A model generated the notes under the pieces. The model was not told where the DNA came from. It searched no databases and worked only from the letters and a program-made list of their open reading frames with translations. This document shows positions 1 to 7,633 of a stretch of DNA of 22,005 bases, piece after piece (position 1 is the stretch's first letter; each line of letters starts with the position of its first letter). Source of the DNA: a virus; the IMG/VR virus record IMGVR_UViG_3300037246_000694, positions 1 to 22,005 of that record. The stretch is one strand, 5' to 3'. The position numbers and the translations under genes were made by a program.

Positions 1-150
1 AGCCATCTCACTTGTATCGGCACTACCTATCGCGCCGCCGCCCTCGCCGCCGCCCTTCGCGCCAGCAAGAGCGCCAAGCGCTCCACCTGAAGACATCCCC
101 TTCTTCGCTGCCAGCAGCTTTGCAGCCGCCATCCACCAAACAACGATCAT
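1..150 (-). CDS. Partial Ala/Gly/Lys-rich phage protein (probable virion protein)
   Basis: The first 50 codons are visible; the gene continues beyond the left edge. It starts at ATG 150, three bases after the stop of the preceding virion gene, with an AGGCGG-type ribosome site inside that gene's last codons. The N-terminus reads MIVVWWMAAAKLLAAKKG and then turns into a low-complexity Gly/Ala stretch. I do not recognise a domain. Position directly after the 235-residue internal-virion-like gene, in the same direction, suggests a late structural product such as an internal virion or tail component. This is inference from synteny only. Confidence 0.6.
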   Translation of the reverse strand, partial: MIVVWWMAAAKLLAAKKGMSSGGALGALAGAKGGGEGGGAIGSADTSEMA

Positions 151-153
151 GTT

Positions 154-861
154 CTATCCGCCTACAAGACTCATCTGGAAGGACTTCGACTTCGATTCCA
201 TTACCGGCGCACCGATCATCTGTCCGAACTCGGCGAGCTTCTGAGCATTGGCCTGTTGCGTGAACTGGAAGCGCTGAACCATATCGTCAATCTCACGCTG
301 CCTCTGCTGCTCTCGCTGCATACCGACATTCCGCAGAGCCGAGATGTTCTGGTAGTCCTGCCTCTGGACATCTCCCATCATTCCGGTTGCCTGCATCTGC
401 CTTCCGCGCTCGCTTTCGTAGGCGCCGCCGTAGAGCGTCGAGAGCCCACGCGACAGGTTCTCCTCAGCCACCGCGGCCCCGCGGCCCTGAGCTCCAGATC
501 CCGACCGGCCTGCGGCCTCCATTCGACTACCGAGCTGATTCACCGCTCCGTAGTAGTTCCGCTGTACCCCGCGCGCGTAGTCCTGAAGCCACGGCTGTTT
601 TTCTACGTCGAGGTAGTCGCCTTGGATCGTGGACTCAAGCTGCTCTCTTCCAGCTCGTCCTAGCGAGGTGCCCTGAGCTCGCTGCTCAGCCATCCCGAAC
701 GCCTGTTGCGAGGAAGGATCGAAGCCCGCCACCCGCCCAGGACCGTACTCGTAGGGTCCCTGATCGTAGAGCTCGCCCGCTCGCCCGTACATCTGCTTCA
801 GGTACTTCGCCTGACCCTTCCAAGGCTTCGATGAGGACGAACTCGTTCCGCCGCTACCCAT
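154..861 (-). CDS. Phage internal virion / tail-associated structural protein
   Basis: A 235-residue, Gln/Gly/Arg-rich protein. It opens with a Gly/Ser-rich segment, then a region around KYLKQMYGRAGELYDQGP and YGPGRVAGFDPSSQQAFG (residues ~20-55). This layout recurs in podovirus structural proteins next to the tail genes. The remainder is mostly predicted helix with many Gln and Arg residues and no membrane segment. Its start overlaps the end of the 163-residue gene upstream by 8 bases, implying coupled translation. The family name is from memory of similar proteins, and the exact virion role (core, ejection or tail) is not shown by the sequence. Confidence 0.7.
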   Translation of the reverse strand: MGSGGTSSSSSKPWKGQAKYLKQMYGRAGELYDQGPYEYGPGRVAGFDPSSQQAFGMAEQRAQGTSLGRAGREQLESTIQGDYLDVEKQPWLQDYARGVQRNYYGAVNQLGSRMEAAGRSGSGAQGRGAAVAEENLSRGLSTLYGGAYESERGRQMQATGMMGDVQRQDYQNISALRNVGMQREQQRQREIDDMVQRFQFTQQANAQKLAEFGQMIGAPVMESKSKSFQMSLVGG

Positions 862-1345
862 GCTTCAGTTCCTTCGCGTAGACGTACTCAATCGGCTCGT
901 AGTCGGGATACATTCGACCCCAACCCTTTCGCCCAACGATCTCGATCGCGTCGCAGCCCCATTGGGAGGCCCACTGCTCGATTTCCTTGATGAGATGAAT
1001 CCAGCGCTTCATCTGCTTCCCTCCGAGACCAAGCACTCGCGCAGCTCTCCATCCGTTCTTGTAGTCCTGAATGTCCGTCACCACGGCCCCGTAGAAGTCC
1101 CCCTCCCTTCCATCGGGTCCAAACTCCTCTGGGAAGTAGATCAGCCATAGCGTCATGTCCCCAGCGCGACAGAGATCGGCCACCTGATCCACGTCGAGCT
1201 TCTTCGTCCGTGCTGCCGCCTTCGCGAGATACGGCTTCGCGATGTGCCACACGTCGGATACTCCCTCGCTCGGTATACAACAGAGGACGCACCTATCCAA
1301 CGATGACGAGCGAGAAGACTTCTGTTCCGGCTGCACTGCTGTCAT
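854..1345 (-). CDS. GNAT-like virion protein (T7 gp13-type)
   Basis: 163 residues. The C-terminal half carries FYGAVVTDIQDYKNG, then LGLGGKQMKRWIHLIKEIEQWA and GCDAIEIVGRKGWGRMYPDYE. This resembles the acetyltransferase-like small proteins in podovirus tail modules that include T7 internal virion protein gp13. Whether any enzymatic activity remains is unknown. The ATG at 1345 has only a weak AGG upstream and overlaps the previous gene by 53 bases. A TTG at 1300 would remove that overlap and the odd Ser/Arg/Cys-rich N-terminus, so the start is uncertain. Placement between a conserved small virion protein and an internal-virion-like gene fits late morphogenesis. Confidence 0.65.
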   Translation of the reverse strand: MTAVQPEQKSSRSSSLDRCVLCCIPSEGVSDVWHIAKPYLAKAAARTKKLDVDQVADLCRAGDMTLWLIYFPEEFGPDGREGDFYGAVVTDIQDYKNGWRAARVLGLGGKQMKRWIHLIKEIEQWASQWGCDAIEIVGRKGWGRMYPDYEPIEYVYAKELKHG

Positions 1346-1637
1346 GGTTGATCGTTACCTTTCCGTAATCTCCTACTGCGAAGAGATCGGTAGTTCTCTG
1401 GAACGTGGCGGCTGCGGCATTCTGCGGGAAGAGGAGCACCTTGACTCCAGGCACCGCAGTCGAGTAGCTGATGTCCTGAGATGTCTCCCCTGCCTCTATC
1501 GTGATCGTGAAGTGGTTGTTCGTCTTTCCTTCCAAGATCCCACGCACCGAATCCGTGACCTTCCGAATGTGCTCGTCAGGTCTGCCAGCCCAGAAGCGCG
1601 GCGGAACCTCGTTCTTGTGTTCGGGAGTGTGACTCAT
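1293..1637 (-). CDS. Conserved small phage virion protein
   Basis: 114 residues. After a charged N-terminus it shows VRGILEGKTNNHFTITIEAG, then TAVPGVKVLLFPQNAAAATF and YGKVTINHDSSAAGTEVFSL. I recognise this general plan from many podovirus structural modules: one 'G-K-x-N' turn, a central 'P-x-x-A-x-A-A' stretch and a final beta strand with 'N-x-x-x-x-D'. No function is established that I can name; a beta-sandwich virion accessory is likely. It overlaps the 3' end of the larger tail gene upstream by 4-5 bases, so the two are probably coupled. Confidence 0.65.
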   Translation of the reverse strand: MSHTPEHKNEVPPRFWAGRPDEHIRKVTDSVRGILEGKTNNHFTITIEAGETSQDISYSTAVPGVKVLLFPQNAAAATFQRTTDLFAVGDYGKVTINHDSSAAGTEVFSLVIVG

Positions 1638-3175
1638 CGTCTTCCGCTCTTCTGATAGTAGACATCCATCCCCAACGCGCTCGCGAATCCACTCGGCAAG
1701 TTGACGCGGAAGACGTGATAGCGACCGTCCTTCCGGAGCGGCGCATCGCCATCCTCATCGATCTTCGTGGCGCTTGTGAATCTGTTCGCGTCGTTCGTCC
1801 TGCGGAGGCCCGCAACCTGAACGGTCGGATCGACAGCATCCACGAGTACGCGCGCGCGCGTGGCGAGCGCTCTGGAGCCGGGCACGAGCTCGCGTCTACC
1901 CGTTTCCAGAGTCGCTGCCAGCCCCGCACCACTGAAGTCCTGAAGCTGGAACGTGGTTGAGTACGCGCCTAGTTTCAGTGACCCAGGGTTCGCGATGCGT
2001 TGATCGAAGCTCGGGAGCCCGGCTCCGTCCACTCCGTCCGTATCGGGATCAGCAGTCGTATGCGGAGAGTCGATCGTCAAGCCCGCATTGACCGCTAGCG
2101 TGAGCCACTCTGCATCGAACTCCCCATGAGAGAAACGCTGCTCTCCCCAGTCGTAGACGAGGTACTTGTTCGGAGTCCCGTCCGTGTTCCCCGATCCCGG
2201 ATAAAGAATCCAGATACGCTGCGTGTCGGGATCGTGGACCGTAGAGACGCGATCGAAGAAGCTTGTATCGATGTCTGAGAGGAACGTGGCGTCAATGACA
2301 TCGCGTCCGATTGCCACACTCTCTGTGTAGTTGAATAGATAGAAGCCATCTTCTGAGAGGTAGAAGACTTGGCGACCGAAGGGGACTGCAATCGAGGGGA
2401 TGAGGAGTCCGCGGTTCGGCTCAACACGGTTCAAGCTGAAGACCACATCCCCGCCGACGTAATCCATCCTCCAGATCGACCGCTCTTGGAAGACAGCCCC
2501 TACCTCGGATCCAGATACGACCCTCTGGATCGCGCCCCCGTCACCGGCTAGAGGCTGCCTGCCAGACTGAACAGCCGTCGCAACTTCCGTCCCTGGGTCG
2601 GGCCAGTTGAAGGGATCGTTCACGGCAGACCAGTGAAGAGCGGTCTCGTCCTGTCCGTTCAGGGAGTCGAACGTATTGCCCAGAACAACGAATGTCCCGA
2701 TGATTCCGATGTGCTTCGCGCGAGGAGCAACTGTGTTGGTGAGATCGGGATTGCCGAGGCGTTTGAAGAGGCTCGACTGACCGATCGTGAAATACTGCGA
2801 GTCATCGTTCGGGTTGCAGGCGATGACGTGGTAGCGGCCCGCAGATCCGAAGATGGCGAACTCCCAGAAGCACTGCTCCGAGCAGTTGTAGGCCCCGCCT
2901 GAGCGCGTGACATCTGCGGTCGCATCTTCAAGCTTGTAGAGGATCGTCTCGGTCCCCGCGAAGTTGTACGGGTTCCCGGCAGGATCGATCCCTGCGATGG
3001 CTCCACGGGGCCTCTCGGCGAGTACGCCGAACCCAGAGATGTCCGCAAGGGCGAACACTCCGTCGTAGCCGCCGTGAATCGGCAGAGTGTTCTTGGCTAC
3101 GGAGAGACCGTCATTGACCAGAAGAGACAGGTCAGGCTTGTACTCCCCGAACATGATCCTCGCTGACTCTTCCAT
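1634..3175 (-). CDS. Tail hub / neck protein (P22 gp10-like beta-propeller type)
   Basis: About 513 residues. The N-terminal part reads FGEYKPDLSLLVNDGL, then LPIHGGYDGV and GNPYNFAGTETILYKL. Later come repeated strands such as PRAKHIGIIGTFVVLGN, ALHWSAVNDPFNWPD and FGRQVFYLSEDGFYLFN. Podoviruses carry proteins of this layout beside their head-tail adaptor genes, where they close the portal channel or form the tail hub. I assign it by layout and position, not by a decisive motif. A TTG at 3178 sits directly before the ATG chosen at 3175; AGGTGA four bases upstream favours the ATG. ATG 3154 (MFGEY) is another possible start. Confidence 0.7.
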   Translation of the reverse strand: MEESARIMFGEYKPDLSLLVNDGLSVAKNTLPIHGGYDGVFALADISGFGVLAERPRGAIAGIDPAGNPYNFAGTETILYKLEDATADVTRSGGAYNCSEQCFWEFAIFGSAGRYHVIACNPNDDSQYFTIGQSSLFKRLGNPDLTNTVAPRAKHIGIIGTFVVLGNTFDSLNGQDETALHWSAVNDPFNWPDPGTEVATAVQSGRQPLAGDGGAIQRVVSGSEVGAVFQERSIWRMDYVGGDVVFSLNRVEPNRGLLIPSIAVPFGRQVFYLSEDGFYLFNYTESVAIGRDVIDATFLSDIDTSFFDRVSTVHDPDTQRIWILYPGSGNTDGTPNKYLVYDWGEQRFSHGEFDAEWLTLAVNAGLTIDSPHTTADPDTDGVDGAGLPSFDQRIANPGSLKLGAYSTTFQLQDFSGAGLAATLETGRRELVPGSRALATRARVLVDAVDPTVQVAGLRRTNDANRFTSATKIDEDGDAPLRKDGRYHVFRVNLPSGFASALGMDVYYQKSGRR

Positions 3176-3178
3176 CAA

Positions 3179-3817
3179 TCACCTGACTGCCACTTCGGGC
3201 CGCATTCTCAAAGTTCCGTGGCCCGACCGTGCGCGCCACTCCTGCATACGAGTCTCTTCCTTGGCGTTTTCGTAGAACGCCATCCACGTTTGAATCCTCT
3301 CATCAGCCCCGAGATAGGGAGCTGATGTCGCCAGAGCTCCGTACAAGAGGCAATCGGGGTACTGCCTCAAGACAAGGTTCGTCCTGACCTTGGAGGAGAG
3401 ATGCTGAACGCCAGCCTTGTAGAACAGGTCGTACTCGATCGCTCCTGGGATACGTCCAATGTAGAGCCGTTCCCCGTGCAGGAACGCAACCCGCGGCTGA
3501 CCTCGCGTCTGATCTCTTGAGGGAGTCTTCTGGATCCCATCGATCACATCGTAGGATGCGACCTCGATCGAAGGCAGCGTGTCATCGTTCGTCCAGCGTA
3601 GGAATCCGCCCTCTGCGTAGTCATCGGGCAGCTGAATGTACTCATCGGTTGGCGTGGTCTCTCCGGACGCGATGGCGTCGCGCATCCGGAACTTGATGCT
3701 TCGCTGGAGATCGACCTCGGCGAGCCATACGAAGTCCTTGATCTGTTCCGACAGATCGTCTCGAGCGAGCCAGTCGCCAATCGTCTTGCAGAGATCGTCG
3801 TAGTCCGTGAACGCCAA
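3179..3817 (-). CDS. Head-to-tail adaptor protein
   Basis: 212 residues. The N-terminus DYDDLCKTIGDWLARDDLSEQIKDF followed by an acidic-basic helix is typical of phage adaptor proteins that dock below the portal; SU10-like and related podoviruses have such a protein in this slot. The middle carries YIQLPDDYAEGGFLRW, and the C-terminal third is helical (LLYGALATSAPYLGADERI). The start codon is TTG at 3817 with AGGTAGA just ahead, one base after the stop of the gene upstream. Lying between the capsid accessory genes and the hub gene agrees with the assignment. Confidence 0.72.
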   Translation of the reverse strand: MAFTDYDDLCKTIGDWLARDDLSEQIKDFVWLAEVDLQRSIKFRMRDAIASGETTPTDEYIQLPDDYAEGGFLRWTNDDTLPSIEVASYDVIDGIQKTPSRDQTRGQPRVAFLHGERLYIGRIPGAIEYDLFYKAGVQHLSSKVRTNLVLRQYPDCLLYGALATSAPYLGADERIQTWMAFYENAKEETRMQEWRARSGHGTLRMRPEVAVR

Positions 3818-3818
3818 T

Positions 3819-4220
3819 CTACCTGCCCTTCAGCGTGGGGTACTCGCGATGCGGCTTCTTGCCAATATGCCCAGAGCGAGTCCTCCAGAGTTGATACTCC
3901 CCAGAGTCGAGCATCTGGGTGAGCTTCTTCGCACCCTCCGTTTGGAAGACGTTGATCCCTTGCTGATGGAGACGCATGATTTCAACCATCGGAATACTCG
4001 CAACGAGACGGAAATCCTTGTTCGGAGTGGAGTCGCTGTTGTAGTCCGCTTGATTGGCCTTGAGGATCGGCTCGATATACTGCGTGGTCTCGATGGTGGC
4101 TGTTCCGTCGTTCGGATCGAAGTAGTGGACATCCACCATTTCGCCACCGCGAGCCATCTCGCGCAGTACGCCACGCTTCGGCTTGCGACCGTATCCTGCG
4201 TTTCCGCGAACGACCGACAT
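3819..4220 (-). CDS. Conserved phage protein of the head-tail module
   Basis: 133 residues starting at ATG 4220. Readable features are DFRLVASIPMVEIMRLHQQGINVF and a C-terminal basic stretch ending KKPHREYPTLKGR. The 'ASIPM-V-x-x-W/R-x-x-x-G-I-x-V' element recurs in small proteins encoded next to adaptor genes of podoviruses, but I know of no demonstrated function. It is rich in charged residues, has no membrane segment or cysteine pair, and is likely cytoplasmic or virion-associated. It lies 5 bases after the preceding gene, within the late operon. Confidence 0.6.
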   Translation of the reverse strand: MSVVRGNAGYGRKPKRGVLREMARGGEMVDVHYFDPNDGTATIETTQYIEPILKANQADYNSDSTPNKDFRLVASIPMVEIMRLHQQGINVFQTEGAKKLTQMLDSGEYQLWRTRSGHIGKKPHREYPTLKGR

Positions 4221-4225
4221 CTGCC

Positions 4226-4543
4226 CTACTGATTCGCCAGCGGCGTAACGTGTAGCTGGCCGACCGTGCCTGTCCCCATGTGCAGCATGTGGGTATTCCC
4301 GCCGACATTCAGAACCACGCCAGTCCCAGCTCCGATCCAGAGAGCCGTTGCGTGAGAAACCGTCCCGCCGGTAACTCCAGGACGAACGACAACGCCGTCT
4401 GTTATCGCATCTGACTCGAACGAGACGTAGGCGAACAGGGCCGTCCTGCCGTCCGTTGTCGGGAGCGCAACTTCCTGAGTCACCGTCAGATGCGTTGTGT
4501 CCTCGACGGAATCGCCGCCGATCGACATGGCTCCGAGACTCAT
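4226..4543 (-). CDS. Small beta-rich head accessory protein
   Basis: 105 residues, beginning MSLGAMSIGGDSVED. I chose ATG 4543 because AGGAGG lies six bases upstream; a longer frame up to 4606 has no such site and would overlap its neighbour. The protein alternates short hydrophobic strands with Gly/Thr turns (VEDTTHLTVTQEVALP, TGVVLNVGGNTHMLHM), as expected for a small beta-sandwich. It follows the 117-residue beta-rich protein and the major capsid gene, so a decoration or head-completion role is plausible but inferred. Confidence 0.6.
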   Translation of the reverse strand: MSLGAMSIGGDSVEDTTHLTVTQEVALPTTDGRTALFAYVSFESDAITDGVVVRPGVTGGTVSHATALWIGAGTGVVLNVGGNTHMLHMGTGTVGQLHVTPLANQ

Positions 4544-4553
4544 ACGAAACCTC

Positions 4554-4907
4554 CTATCGGCGAATGATGAGAAGACCGATCGCAGGGACCGTGCCAGCCG
4601 TATCACCGTTGGAGTTGACCTCGATCCGGTCGCCGATGTTCACACGAACCACCTTCTCGGCGATGGCTCTCGCAGGGACGTTCTGAGCCACAACGGGGAT
4701 CGTGAAGACCGCCGTTATCTCAGTCCCTTCGTTGATCGTCACGTCGAACGTATTCGCGACCGTCATGGTTCCGGAGTTCGTGTTGATGATGAGCTCGCGA
4801 AGCAGCCCATCGTCGGGAGCCAACTGGATCCCTCCAGAGTTGTCTGCCGTTTGCAGCGCAGCGAAAACCAGTATGTCCGAGCAGGCGATGTCATTCAGAG
4901 TTCGCAT
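4554..4907 (-). CDS. Beta-rich capsid-associated protein (possible decoration protein)
   Basis: 117 residues with a strong GGAGGAAATC ribosome site before ATG 4907. The body is rich in Thr, Val, Asn and Ile with alternating strands (LLRELIINTNSGTMTVANTF, GDRIEVNSNGDTAGTVPAIG) and ends LLIIRR. There is no signal peptide or helix-rich region. It is the first gene after the major capsid protein, separated from it by a stable hairpin, a common position for decoration or head-stabilising proteins. Family membership is not recognised. Confidence 0.6.
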   Translation of the reverse strand: MRTLNDIACSDILVFAALQTADNSGGIQLAPDDGLLRELIINTNSGTMTVANTFDVTINEGTEITAVFTIPVVAQNVPARAIAEKVVRVNIGDRIEVNSNGDTAGTVPAIGLLIIRR

Positions 4908-4955
4908 GATTTCCTCCAGCGTTCCGCGAGTGCCCTCGCTTCACTGTTCCTCTAT

Positions 4956-4981
4956 GCGGGAGGGACCGAAGCCCCTCCCGC
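4956..4981 (-). terminator. UUCG-capped hairpin after the major capsid gene
   Basis: On the minus strand an 11-bp stem (one G-U pair) closes a C-UUCG-G tetraloop. It lies about 20 bases after the capsid stop codon. No U-run follows, so it is more likely an RNA-stability element or weak attenuator between the capsid gene and the next gene than a full terminator. Confidence 0.5.
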
Positions 4982-5000
4982 GAGACCCATCAGATCGCTA

Positions 5001-6014
5001 CTAGGCGACCGTGAGATCGGCGATGAAGCCGTTGCCGTAGTTGTTCAGCGGCTTGTACGTCCACTCGGCGAGCAGCGTTCGATCCTCCGAATCGCCGATC
5101 TTCGCGAGTGCGTGCTGCCGGAAGGGCCGCAGGTACGCGACCTCGTGAAGCTCCGGCGTCAGCACGTAGGCGTGGTTCGCAACTTGGAAACGATTCGGGA
5201 TGATCCGGTGCTCGCCGAAGTCCGACACGTACACGTCCACCGCAGATACGAGTCGCTTGTCCTCGCCGCGGTCGAAGCGCGTGCTGTTGCCCGTGAAGGA
5301 CGAAATGGTGGTCTTATTGAAGGCCCCGACCATGACGGTCGAAGGATCTCCTCCGTTCAGCCACACGCCCGAGATCACGCCTTGCAGCATAGATTCGAGC
5401 AGCGGTCGCTTGGTGGAATCCACGGTGTAGAGATCGAAGAGGCCTGTCACATCGTCCCATCCACCGATCGTGGCACCCGCCGGGATGTTGATGTTCCCGT
5501 TGTCATCGCCAGGACCGGACTGGAAGATGTTCTCGTGGAAGGTGGACGGCAGCGACGGAGACACGCGAGCGACAGAGACGCTGCCAGCTCTCACGCTGGC
5601 GTGGTTCCCACCGACGATCGATGTCTCGATGTCTCGCTTGATCTCCTTGGCCCGCTTCGCGAGCTGATAGGAGAGTTCCGAGCTTCGACCCGCCTTGTTC
5701 ACGATCTCGACGGTTCCCGACACGGAGATCGTCTTCTGGTTGATCTGTGTCGGAGACAGCATCCGAATCGTGGGCTCCAGCGTTTCCGCATCTGCCGCGG
5801 CAGGAGCGAACGACTCGAATGTCGGGCTGTGTGCCGCTGCGTCGAGGGAATCGAGTTGCCACTCTTCGAGTTCTCGAGACGCGGTACCACGACCCGCCAT
5901 CATCAGGAAGGGTGTCTCCGTCGGAGTAATGTTGTAGATGAGCTCCGACAGCGACTCGCGCATACCGATGGTCGGCTCGTAGGTGTCCTGCGTTGCTAGG
6001 AATGCTGAGGCCAT
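5001..6014 (-). CDS. Major capsid protein (DUF5309 / SU10-like)
   Basis: 337 residues. The N-terminal region has GMRESLSELIYNITPTETPF (residues 17-36), the hallmark start of SU10-type HK97-fold capsid proteins. The C-terminal part has GEHRIIPNRF, YVLTPELHEVAYLRPFR and GDSEDRTLLAEWTYKPLN, again typical of this family. It assembles the icosahedral shell around the scaffold encoded just upstream. Its ATG overlaps the scaffold stop codon (TAATG), indicating translational coupling, with GGGGAG about 14 bases before the start. Length fits the family. Confidence 0.88.
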   Translation of the reverse strand: MASAFLATQDTYEPTIGMRESLSELIYNITPTETPFLMMAGRGTASRELEEWQLDSLDAAAHSPTFESFAPAAADAETLEPTIRMLSPTQINQKTISVSGTVEIVNKAGRSSELSYQLAKRAKEIKRDIETSIVGGNHASVRAGSVSVARVSPSLPSTFHENIFQSGPGDDNGNINIPAGATIGGWDDVTGLFDLYTVDSTKRPLLESMLQGVISGVWLNGGDPSTVMVGAFNKTTISSFTGNSTRFDRGEDKRLVSAVDVYVSDFGEHRIIPNRFQVANHAYVLTPELHEVAYLRPFRQHALAKIGDSEDRTLLAEWTYKPLNNYGNGFIADLTVA

Positions 6015-7087
6015 TACGTGATGTGCTCCCCGAAGAGCGACACTGCGTCCTTGATCTGTCCGGATTTCCGGAACTTGTCGAGGGCCGCATCGTGCTCTTT
6101 CTGTTGCGCCGCAACTGGCGCAGTCTCGTCGCGCGCAGAGGCTTTGACGTGTTTCGCCGGAAGCTTACGCAGACGCTTCAATAGTCGAGGCTTCTTGGCC
6201 TGCGACTTATCGTACTGGGCAGCCTTCCAGACGGTAATGATGGATCTTGCATCGATCAGGGAGTCCACCTGTTCCGGAGAGAAGCCGGAAGTCTTCAGGT
6301 ATCCCTGGATCTCTTCAAACGCCGCGCGTCCAACCTTCGCATCGCGCCAGTCGGGGCGTAGCTTGTAGGTAAGGGCGGTCTGTTCCTGCTCGATCCGCTC
6401 CTGAAGCTTCTTGTCTTCGCTCTCGTGTCGCTGCGCTTCAGCCTGAAGGCTTGCGATTGCAGCCTCGGCATCAGCGCGGTCGGCGTTCTGTGCTTCAGTC
6501 AGACGGATATACTCACTCGGGTCGGAGTCGCGAAGAGCATCCCATCCACCCGCAGGCGCACGGTGACGCTCAATCTTCCCGATCATGCGAGCAGTCAGGG
6601 TCTCTAGTTCAGAGAAGCGCTTTTTGGAGTCTTCGCGGAGTCCAGCGGTAACGCTGTCCACTTCCGCGCGCGCGGCGGCATCAAGGTCGGGGCCACTGCG
6701 GTACTGATTGACAGCCTCGGAGAGAGAGATGGTCTCTCCCTCAGCCCGTCCTGGAATCTGTAGATGGTCTAGGAGTTCCTGCGGATCAAACTCAAGACTC
6801 GCCGCCAGATCGTCCCAAGAGTCGATGTACTCGGCTTCGGTCTCTTCATCGGCGGGGGCCGCGGCGACTGTCTCTTCGCTCGTTTCTTCTGCGGCGGGAG
6901 TTTCTTCGCTCGCTTCTTCTTCCGAGCCTTCTTGTGTCTCGCTTGCTTCTTCGGCATCAGTCCCCTCGGAGGTTGACTGATCTTCCTTTTGGTCGGGCGG
7001 TTGAGTTCCGACAGCCTCTTCGTCCAGTATCAACTGAAATCGAGCTGCCACGTCCTGATCTACATGACCAAGGACAGACTCAGCCAA
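6014..7087 (-). CDS. Capsid scaffold protein
   Basis: 357 residues, strongly acidic at the N-terminus: residues ~30-90 are mostly Glu, Ala, Ser and Thr. Long helical and coiled-coil stretches follow (EAAIASLQAEAQRHESEDKK region) and then a basic patch near the C-terminus (KKPRLLKRLRKLPAKH). This composition, and the position directly before the capsid gene with overlapping stop and start codons, are those of a phage scaffolding protein that guides procapsid assembly and then leaves. The start is TTG 7087 with GGAG 11 bases upstream. There is no protease motif, so cleavage would need another factor. Confidence 0.8.
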   Translation of the reverse strand: MAESVLGHVDQDVAARFQLILDEEAVGTQPPDQKEDQSTSEGTDAEEASETQEGSEEEASEETPAAEETSEETVAAAPADEETEAEYIDSWDDLAASLEFDPQELLDHLQIPGRAEGETISLSEAVNQYRSGPDLDAAARAEVDSVTAGLREDSKKRFSELETLTARMIGKIERHRAPAGGWDALRDSDPSEYIRLTEAQNADRADAEAAIASLQAEAQRHESEDKKLQERIEQEQTALTYKLRPDWRDAKVGRAAFEEIQGYLKTSGFSPEQVDSLIDARSIITVWKAAQYDKSQAKKPRLLKRLRKLPAKHVKASARDETAPVAAQQKEHDAALDKFRKSGQIKDAVSLFGEHIT

Positions 7088-7101
7088 CGTACTGTGAACT
7101 C

Positions 7102-7428
7102 CTACCCGTACCCCTGTTTCACATCTTCTTCGTACACGCGACGCTGCTCGGCTTCTTCCGCAAGCGACTGCGCCGCCATCTTGCCCGTTTCCAGGATGTG
7201 ACGCAACTCCTGTTCAAAGAGAGTGATCGCCTCCAAGCGATAACGCGCGACCTCTCGAACCTGCGGCTTGTCCACCGGAGAGTGGATCAGATGGTTCGTG
7301 TAGACATCGCGAAGGTTCGTAAGCGCCTCTACGAGAAGAGGATTCTCCATCAGGCCCTTCGCCTCCGCGCTGCGACGAACCTCTAGCTCAAGCTTCCGCT
7401 GTGCCGACTCTTCCTCAGAAGATGCCAC
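7102..7428 (-). CDS. Small helical protein between portal and scaffold
   Basis: 108 residues, nearly all predicted helix: ESAQRKLELEVRRSAEAKGL, then NPLLVEALTNLRDVYTNHL and ALTLFEQ/RHILETGKMAAQSL segments. Proteins with this 'E-x-x-R-x-A-E-A-x-x-L-x-x-N-P-L' opening occur between portal and scaffold genes in many phages; their role is not known to me. It overlaps the upstream Ala-rich gene by 14 bases and precedes the scaffold by 14 bases, so it is co-transcribed with procapsid genes. Confidence 0.65.
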   Translation of the reverse strand: MASSEEESAQRKLELEVRRSAEAKGLMENPLLVEALTNLRDVYTNHLIHSPVDKPQVREVARYRLEAITLFEQELRHILETGKMAAQSLAEEAEQRRVYEEDVKQGYG

Positions 7429-7633
7429 TCGACGCCCCTTCGGACTTCTTCGACTTCTTCGGGGGCTTGACCTCTTCGGGCGGCGGGATCGGCGCAGCCG
7501 TGGATGCAGCCGCCGCAGCCGCCGCTGTCACCGCACCTTCGGCGAGGCACATCTGAATCACCTCGCTGATACGGTGCTGAGCATCGCCCTTCATGCACTT
7601 GTCCATGATCTCCTGCGCGAACTTCTTACTCAC
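7415..7633 (-). CDS. Ala-rich small phage protein
   Basis: 72 residues. The N-terminus MSKKFAQEIMDKCMKGDAQH and the following helix up to residue ~33 look like a small globular domain. A run of Ala (residues ~34-46) and a Pro/Lys linker (PPPEEVKPPKKSKKSE) follow. The start is GTG 7633, overlapping the end of the portal gene by 8 bases. Function is unknown; its place between portal and scaffold suggests a minor head protein. Confidence 0.55.
   Translation of the reverse strand: MSKKFAQEIMDKCMKGDAQHRISEVIQMCLAEGAVTAAAAAAASTAAPIPPPEEVKPPKKSKKSEGASSGIF

Noticed and set aside
4497-5999. A 500-codon open frame on the plus strand
   Set aside because: It lies antisense to the capsid gene and its neighbours, is very Arg/His-rich, has no recognisable motif, and is a usual by-product of GC-rich coding sequence.
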